Below, piece by piece: positions 58,216 through 64,000 of a DNA stretch of 64,000 bases (position 1 is its first letter; each line of letters opens with the position of its first letter). Source of the stretch: Anisus vortex (taxonomy: Eukaryota > Mollusca > Gastropoda > Planorbidae). Both the position numbers and the translations under genes were made by a program. Under the pieces are notes generated by a model. The model saw only the letters and a list, made by a program, of their open reading frames with translations, had not been told where the DNA came from and did no database searches. The DNA lies in contig OX421497.1 in assembly GCA_949126835.1 (NCBI GenBank), positions 46,679,715-46,743,714 of the forward strand. Direction: 5' to 3'.

Positions 58216-58887
58216 AATGTATATATACCATGTTGGCTTGTATAAACATCGCTATATCATGTGATTATCGCTCTTCCATGAAAATAACCCTATACCATTA
58301 ATATAACCCTATCTCATGTATATTGACATAGTCCCTTGCCATTAGCCATATCCCATAGACCCTACTCTATTTCTTAAATATCGGTTTAGCCATCGTCCTA
58401 TGTAGTCTATATTACGTGTATAAGCTATAATCAGCTATACCAATATCCTCTATACAGTCCTGTACATATAGCACTTTCCCAGGTCACCCACATTGCCCTA
58501 TCCGATGTATAATAATATATCTAGAAGTCCATGTTGCCATCATTATAATAATTAATATGTAGCCTATAAATGCACTAAGCTTACAATTTCACTGCCCCCT
58601 CCCTCCCTAGCCTTCCGTGATATAGACCCATATTGAAGATTTATCTTTAATAATTGTTTTAAAAAAAAAAGCAGCACTGACACAACTCGAAGTAGACTGT
58701 TGCACTGATGCTCTATTTGGCTGTAAATAATAGTGTTATTATTTCTTTAAAAAACAAAGACATTTAAAATAAGTTTTGGAGAACAATGGGGTCTGGTAAA
58801 GTAGGGGAGCATTTCGCCTTCTCCCTTGTGGACGGGTTGTTACGCCTACATTATGATGCTATTATTATAGACTCTAGTTTATTTTGG

Positions 58888-59155
58888 GGCATGGTGGCCG
58901 AGCGGCAGTGCGTTCGACTGACGATCCGAAGGTTCTGGGTTCGAATCCTGGTGCAGGCTAGGATTATTTTCCCTGGACTTGAGGGCGCCCCTAAGTCTAC
59001 CCAGCTATGATGGGTACTGATACTAGTTGGGGTAAAGTAAAGGCGGCTGGGCATTGTGCTGGCCACACATGCCCTCGTATGCCGTGGCCACAGAAACTGG
59101 TGAACACTGCTTCACCAGCCTTATGATCAGTTTGGTCCAAAGGGTATTTTACTTT
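58888..59155 (+). repeat. SINE-1, near full-length copy
   Basis: Best plus-strand copy. The tRNA-like head begins GGGGCATGGTGGCCGAGCGG (A box) and has the B box GGGTTCGAATCC about 50 bp later. The body includes CTGGACTTGAGGGCGCCCC, GGTAAAGTAAAGGCGGC and TATGCCGTGGCCAC, and ends GGGTATTTTACTTTTTT. The tRNA part is not a functional tRNA gene because it is fused to the body and the acceptor stem is not closed. Confidence 0.9.
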
Positions 59156-59261
59156 TTTTTAAAATTTGTCAATTAATTTAGTTCTATAGTTTATATTTTT
59201 CATTTTCTTGTAGACCACACATTATTCCCACCTCAATGCAATTATAAATAACTAGGTCACT

Positions 59262-60434
59262 TAAAAGTCACTTTTAATCACAATAAACCCGCCCAACAAA
59301 TTACCGCGGAAATGCAAAATTTCAAACGTATGTGTCAATAATTAAAAAGAAATCGCGTGTGACGTCATATAATACCGTCTAGTGATACCATTCCTTGACT
59401 TTTTACCCAAGATCTTGGTTTTTTCAATTAAAACTATTGCTGTAGTTTTTTTCGAGGACCTTTGCTTTTATTTTATGTATTTTAGTGGCCAAAATGTATT
59501 TTGGAAAGTGGTTAGGCTACAAGTCTAAATGCATGCGTCACTGTATTGCTATAGCAGAGTTGGCTAGACCCAGTGTCATCAGCGACGACTCGGTTATATC
59601 GTACAAAAACAGTGCTGAAATGGCTGGAAATTGAGTAAATGGATGAGGTGTCAACGAGGTTTGGGGGGGGGGGGGTGAAGAGGTGTATAATTATTCTAAC
59701 CTCACATTTAACAACATAAAATAAACTGATCAGGCATTATACTAATACCCCAGCCGCTTATACTGCGAGTGAATAGAAAAAATATTCCACATTATGAATT
59801 TTCTGGGGGTTTTAGGAGCTCAACTTGATTTTTCTGAAATTTTAGCGCGGGATCACTGATTCCGCCAAATCTGAATGTGTTAATTAAGCGATCCAGCTTT
59901 AAGTGTGTAAGAGTAGGGGCCTACAGAGAAAAAAAAATGGACAAGCTTCCCCACTTCAAGGTAGGAATGTGTTTTAATTACGTTTTTTAAACAAGTAGCA
60001 TGGTTCTGTATGAAGGATTTTTACCTAAAGAAGCATGCAGCACGAATCAGATCAATTAATATGCCTTGCAAACGTTTTAAACTTTTAATTTAGCCTTAGC
60101 TCGTTGACCTAATTAAATCATAATGTGGATGCAAGGGAATCCCCTCTCCCGTGACGTCACATACTAAAGCGGCATGGTAACCCTTGACCTGTGACCTTTT
60201 AGCACAAAATGGCGGATTGAGTCCGCTACTCCCCCGTGACGTCACAGGCCAAGATGGCGTTGTTTAGTCTACATTAGTAGTAAAAAAATCGCGTTCAAAA
60301 ATATTTTTTTTCTAAGTCTAAATATCGTTTGCGAGGCATATAATGACTTGATTCGTGCGAATTGGGCATGAATCTTTAAAAATTTTTCATACAGAACCAA
60401 AAAACTCGTGGGCTAACGCAGGTAAACAATTACC
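59262..60434 (-). repeat. right terminal inverted repeat of the 6.2-kb element
   Basis: Mirror of the left arm with the same TGACGTCA sites (near 60152 and 60237), AAAATGGCGGATTGAG, and one more GTGACGTCA near 59360. The extra 59390-59845 segment is either an insertion here or a deletion on the left. Confidence 0.85.
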
Positions 60435-60442
60435 GATATAAT

Positions 60443-61196
60443 TTATAAGTAGCCTATTTATAATTAAATAGTATGGGCATGGCCATGCCATGTGGCGTCC
60501 ATCCATCCCTATGGCACTACAGGGCTTTTGCTTGACATGGCATGGCGCAGCTAGACATTTTTTCAGGGTGGGCTGAACCTTGGCGACAAAAATGTATCAA
60601 ATTTTTATTAGCATTTGAAAATTTGAACAATTATAATTAGTAATACTAAGTAAAGACAAAGTAAGGTGAAAAATGACTAAAATGGGGCTTCAGCGCTACA
60701 AAAACTAGTTTCTCAGACACCTTTTGGTACCTATGATCGTATTACTATTAGAAAGCTACACATTTTAAAAAAACTGTTGAAAAAAAAATTGTTTTTTATT
60801 CAAAAATATCAAGGGTTAGCCCCCTTCAACCCCTCGTGGCTTTGCCCCAGAGTATGCCTGAATGTCTATTTTATAAGTATATTTGTGTTTGAGGACTATA
60901 ATAGAGCTACACTGTAGGCCTAAAAAGAAATCATGTCTATATCAAATCATGGATAATTTTATAGCCCTTTACTTACATGTATTCTGGACATATCTTTCAT
61001 GTGTATTTGAAATGAAGACATTTATCATGCTCATGCCTTTTAGTCTTCTTAGGGACTTATACACATGCATACACACATACCCACACTAAGATATCACGTT
61101 CATACCTTGTCTTATCTTTTATAAGATGGATTTACAGTACATTATTTACATACATATTTTCAATATTATTTAAATATATACATTCTTTTTTAACAG
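60443..61196. other. region upstream of the zinc-finger coding exon
   Basis: AT-rich intron or upstream sequence ending in the pyrimidine-rich acceptor at 61187-61196. No upstream exon recognised. Confidence 0.4.
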
Positions 61197-61377
61197 AAAT
61201 AAGGTTTTACATTATCAAAATATGGATGGAGTAGATCCACATTTTAGAGGACAGTTGAAAACTATAAAAGAAGAAATAACAGAGGAAGCTAAAGATGTGT
61301 TTTCAACTCAGTTTTCTCAAGTAGTTTGTAATACATTGAACATGTTGAGTAATTCTAAAAAACTCCTAGAAGAACAA
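61197..61377 (+). CDS. C2H2 zinc-finger gene, first coding exon
   Basis: The acceptor TTTTTAACAG ends at 61196, followed by 25 nt of 5' UTR, an ATG at 61222 and 52 codons up to a perfect GTAAGT donor at 61378. The peptide (starts MDGVDPHFRGQ, contains TIKEEITEEAKD) is an acidic, helical leader of the kind common on lophotrochozoan C2H2 genes; no KRAB, BTB or SCAN domain is visible. The exon ends in phase 0 and the next exon begins in phase 0. Upstream non-coding exons are not identified. A SINE begins about 26 bp into the following intron. Confidence 0.7.
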
Positions 61378-61403
61378 GTAAGTAATACAATATATATGTG
61401 TCT

Positions 61404-61630
61404 GTGACAGGGTGACTGAGCGGCAGCATGTTCGGCTGGCATATCAAAGGTCCTGGGTTCTAATTCTGGTGATGGCTAGAGTTTTTTTCTGGGTCTGGAA
61501 GGTGTCCCTAAGTCTATTTAGAGAAAAGTAAAAAAGGATGCTGGCCACACAATCTTCTAGTAATGCTGTGCCCCTGAAAATTATGTGCACGACATCACAT
61601 TGGCTCAGGGGTATACTTTACTTACTTTTA
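61404..61630 (+). repeat. SINE-1 (tRNA-headed) copy in zinc-finger intron
   Basis: Diverged plus-strand copy of the tRNA-headed SINE: A-box-like TGACTGAGCGG, B-box-like GGTTCTAATTC, the body ending in GTATACTTTACTTACTTTT. It sits just after the donor of the first coding exon. Confidence 0.75.
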
Positions 61631-61929
61631 ATATATAGGAGGCCCTTTAGTCAGGCTCATGTTAGCTGTTACACTATAGTCAGGAACGTCTTCTTATTGT
61701 TATAGTAATAAGTAGTTATAATTTGTATCACTCAAGCACTCTCTCGGACAGCCATATAATTTATATAATCATGTTCATTTAATAGATTGTAGGGCCTACA
61801 TTAGTTTATTTATGTGTGTGATTACACAGAATTATGATGTAGACTGATGCTGTTTCCTTAAATGTTCATCCTTGACTGATTACCAAAGTATTACAGTCCC
61901 TATAAAATGTAATAGTTGGAAAAGGGGAT

Positions 61930-63110
61930 GTTTAGTCTAGATGATTTACTATACTACTATAAATTATATGCTCAAGTAATTTACAAGTTATGCTTGTTAG
62001 GGAAACAGGTCTGTAATTTCCAGGGTCAGATTTATCTCCTTTTTTGAAAAGAGGATTTACATTGGCTAATTTCCAGTCTTTGGGAACTTTGCCCTGGTTT
62101 AGGGAGGCCTGAAAAAGTATTTTAAAAATTGGAGATATTTCATTAGTTAGTTCTTTAAGCAGTCTTGCTGGTATTTCATCTCGACCAGAAGCTTTGTTTA
62201 CTTTTAAGTTGGTTGGGAGTTGTTTAATACCTTTTTCATCTACATTTATATTTCCTATCTCGTCTAGTTTGTTTAAATTTATGGAGATTTCCTTGTCACC
62301 TGGATTTGAAAAAGATGATGCAAAGTGTGTGTTTAGGATATTAGCTTTAGTTTCATTGTCGTTATAAGTTTCATTGTTTTTACCTTTTAGTGGAGCTATG
62401 CCTGTAGTGTCCATTTTTCTTGATTTAATATAGGACCATAAGTTTTTATTATTATCTTTACAAATTACATTGTTTACATATTCATTCTGCAGCGGTCTGC
62501 TTAGTTTCTGAGTTAAATGTTTAATTTTTAGGTATTTTTTATTTAGTCTAATTGAGTTAGTTTCCTTAAATTTTTTAAATAGATTTTCTTTTTGTTTACA
62601 CAGTTTCTTTAGTTTAGTGTTAAACGAACATTTGTTAATTTTTTTGATGTTTGTTTTGTTGGCACAAAATCAGCCATTATTGCTTTTAAGTTTGTTTTTA
62701 TGAATTGTTAAATATCTTCAACTGGACTGTTTATATTGTATTTATTATAGAAAGTAATTTGAAATTTTATAGCTGCTTTATGTAGGTCTGTTGTATTGCA
62801 CTTATTCCAGAGATAAATTATTCTTTTAGGTTTCTTGCATATTTTGGTTTTGATTCTGTTATTAACTCTGATAATATCATGATCTGAAAGACCAGGGATT
62901 TTTTCATAATCTATTACTAGTCCTGGTCTGTTTGTTAAGAATAAATCTAGTATATTATGGTTTCTTGTTGGTTTTTTATTAATTTGTTCTAAGTTTAGAT
63001 TTTGTATGGTATTAATAAAAAGTTCATTTATTTCTTTTATGTTTTGATGTTTTTCTATCGAGGAGCTATTCCAATTAATGTCGGGGAGGTTGAAGTCCCC
63101 CATTATCCAA
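61930..63110 (-). pseudogene. CR1/L2/Jockey-like LINE fragment (endonuclease end plus RT start)
   Basis: Minus-strand non-LTR retrotransposon fragment inside the zinc-finger intron. 63103-62708 encodes the C-terminal part of an AP-type endonuclease (MGDFNLPDINW, LTNRPGLV, GLSDHDII). 62414-61932 encodes the start of a reverse transcriptase (NKASGRDEIPARLLKEL, VPKDWKLANVNPLFKKGD, NYRPVSLTS). A frameshift or stop near 62660 separates them. Both ends are missing, including the YxDD catalytic part, so it is dead. It may be the same family as the RT-tail fragments at 52805, 57440 and 48190. Confidence 0.88.
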
Positions 63111-63293
63111 ATTACAGCATTTTTATGTTTGTTTCAATGCTTGTGAGCTGATTACACAGATCAGTCATGTATTCTGTTGTTGACACACAGTTACACAGAA
63201 TTATTAAAAGCTGAAATTCCTGTTTAGATTACTCATTAATTAATGGCCTGTTTAGACTTTTTAATTAAAAGTATAAATAATTTTTAATTACAG

Positions 63294-64000
63294 AAATGTG
63301 ACATAGAATCTGGACAGAGAAAAACTTTCTATGATGGAGTGGGCCAGATAGACTTATCATATCAACAAGAACAAGTTCATTCAAAAGCATTCTCCAAGGT
63401 AATAAACAGACAAGTTCCCATTGAAAAAAATCAAGTTGTTCAGACATATAGCAAAGTAATATCCCAATCATCTTCAACTTCACATGTAAAAAGTCAGCAA
63501 AGAAAGAATACTGGACAGAAACAATTTCAATGTTTGCTGTGCCAAAAGCATTTTAATTATTGGAAACAAATCAAAATGCACATAAAATTACATATTTTGG
63601 AAAAACAATGTTTTAGTCAAATCTTGCATAAGAAGTCTTCTTGCAACTCTTCTTTAAAGACCAATCAAGTTGTTCATACTGGTGAAAAGCCATTTAAATG
63701 TATAACATGCGATAAAACATTTGTTCGAAACTCATGTTTAAAGACACACCAAGTTGTTCATACTGGTGAAAAGCCATTTAAATGTAAAACATGCGATAAA
63801 ACATTCGGTCTGAACTCAAATTTAAAGAAACACCAAGTGCTTCATACTGGTGAAAAGCCATTTGAATGTAAAACATGCGATAAAACATTTGTTCGAAACT
63901 CATGTTTAAAGACACACCAAGTTGTTCATACTGGTGAAAAGCCATTTAAATGTAAAACATGCGATAAAACATTTGGTCATAACTCAAATTTAAAGAGCCA
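63294..64000 (+). CDS. C2H2 zinc-finger gene, finger exon (runs off window)
   Basis: Open from the acceptor TTTTTAATTACAG to the last base of the window without a stop; probably a nuclear DNA-binding protein. About 77 residues of linker precede the fingers. Finger 1 (63525 on: CLLC...HIKLH) has all zinc ligands. Finger 2 (about 63609-63692) is degenerate: the second Cys position and first His are lost. Fingers 3-5 start at 63693, 63777 and 63861, finger 6 at 63945 and is cut by the edge. They are canonical CxxC-x12-HxxxH units joined by TGEKPF linkers. Predicted contact residues (-1,2,3,6): R,S,C,T for fingers 3 and 5; L,S,N,K for finger 4. Fingers 3-4 and 5-6 form a nearly identical two-finger duplication. 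Targets are unknown. Confidence 0.88.

Larger units (their letters stand above)
54232..60434. mobile_element. 6.2-kb element with long terminal inverted repeats
   Basis: Identical 8-bp flanks GATATAAT at 54224-54231 and 60435-60442. Left arm 54232 to about 54895; right arm about 59262-60434, inverted. The arms align well over about 600 bp; the right arm has about 450 bp (59390-59845) absent from the left. Ends: GGTTTACCTGCG and, on the other strand, GGTAATTGTTTACCTGCG. No transposase is visible; the interior holds a MITE, a 38-bp array, GC-rich DNA, a LINE-A fragment and SINEs. Long arms plus an 8-bp duplication suggest a non-autonomous Mutator-like or foldback element; this class call is inference. 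Confidence 0.85.

Noticed and set aside
58888..58965. Bona fide tRNA gene (good A and B boxes)
   Set aside because: The head continues directly into the SINE body, no matching acceptor stem closes, and many copies share the same fusion.
54232..60434. Polinton/Maverick
   Set aside because: The element is too short, the target duplication is 8 bp rather than 6, the ends do not fit, and no DNA polymerase, integrase or capsid genes are present.

Overview
The window is animal nuclear DNA: AT-rich, intron-containing, with spliced genes, tRNA-derived SINEs, non-LTR retrotransposons, DNA transposons and many minisatellites. The repeat landscape and the coding content (a WAVE/SCAR gene, and a C2H2 zinc-finger gene starting with an acidic 'KEEITEEAKD' leader) fit a mollusc, probably a gastropod. 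That placement is inference; nothing here identifies the species. There is no prokaryotic operon, CRISPR array, rRNA or convincing tRNA gene.

Two host genes are supported. (1) A WAVE/SCAR actin-regulator gene (WASF) on the minus strand has eight coding exons from 31360 down to 21207. All splice junctions and phases agree and give a 565-residue protein: WAVE homology domain, basic region, E/R/Q-rich helix, proline-rich region, WH2-central-acidic (VCA) tail. A non-coding 5' exon part lies at 31361-31399; the promoter and first exon were not located. (2) A C2H2 zinc-finger gene on the plus strand has a 52-codon first coding exon (61222-61377) and a finger exon from 63294 that runs off the right edge.

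The rest is mostly repeats. 1-10450: AT-rich DNA with SINE and retroelement-tail fragments and minisatellites, notably a 21/45-bp array at 7825-8743. 10457-13533: a decayed pogo/Tigger-like transposon carrying a nested LINE and a nested hAT-like MITE. 13540-16450: a minisatellite split by a hAT-like element, a second SINE family and a MITE. 16450-21206: sparse, possibly the WASF 3' UTR. 21207-31400: WASF, with introns holding four arrays, two SINEs, a LINE and a TTAA-flanked MITE. 31400-40270: tRNA-bearing repeats, a TA-flanked transposon and a 2-kb 58-bp minisatellite. 40277-45705: five or six unrelated minisatellites in a row. 46000-54200: retroelement fragments. 54232-60434: a 6.2-kb element with long inverted arms and an 8-bp target duplication, filled with nested repeats. 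60443-64000: the zinc-finger gene.

No new defence or metabolic system is visible. The most interesting signals concern mobile elements: a SINE and a LINE that appear to share a 3' hairpin with a compensatory base change; a SINE with a 5' inversion typical of twin priming; the long-armed element whose arms carry TGACGTCA and AAAATGGCGG motifs; and an intronic array that looks grown from the WASF splice-donor region.
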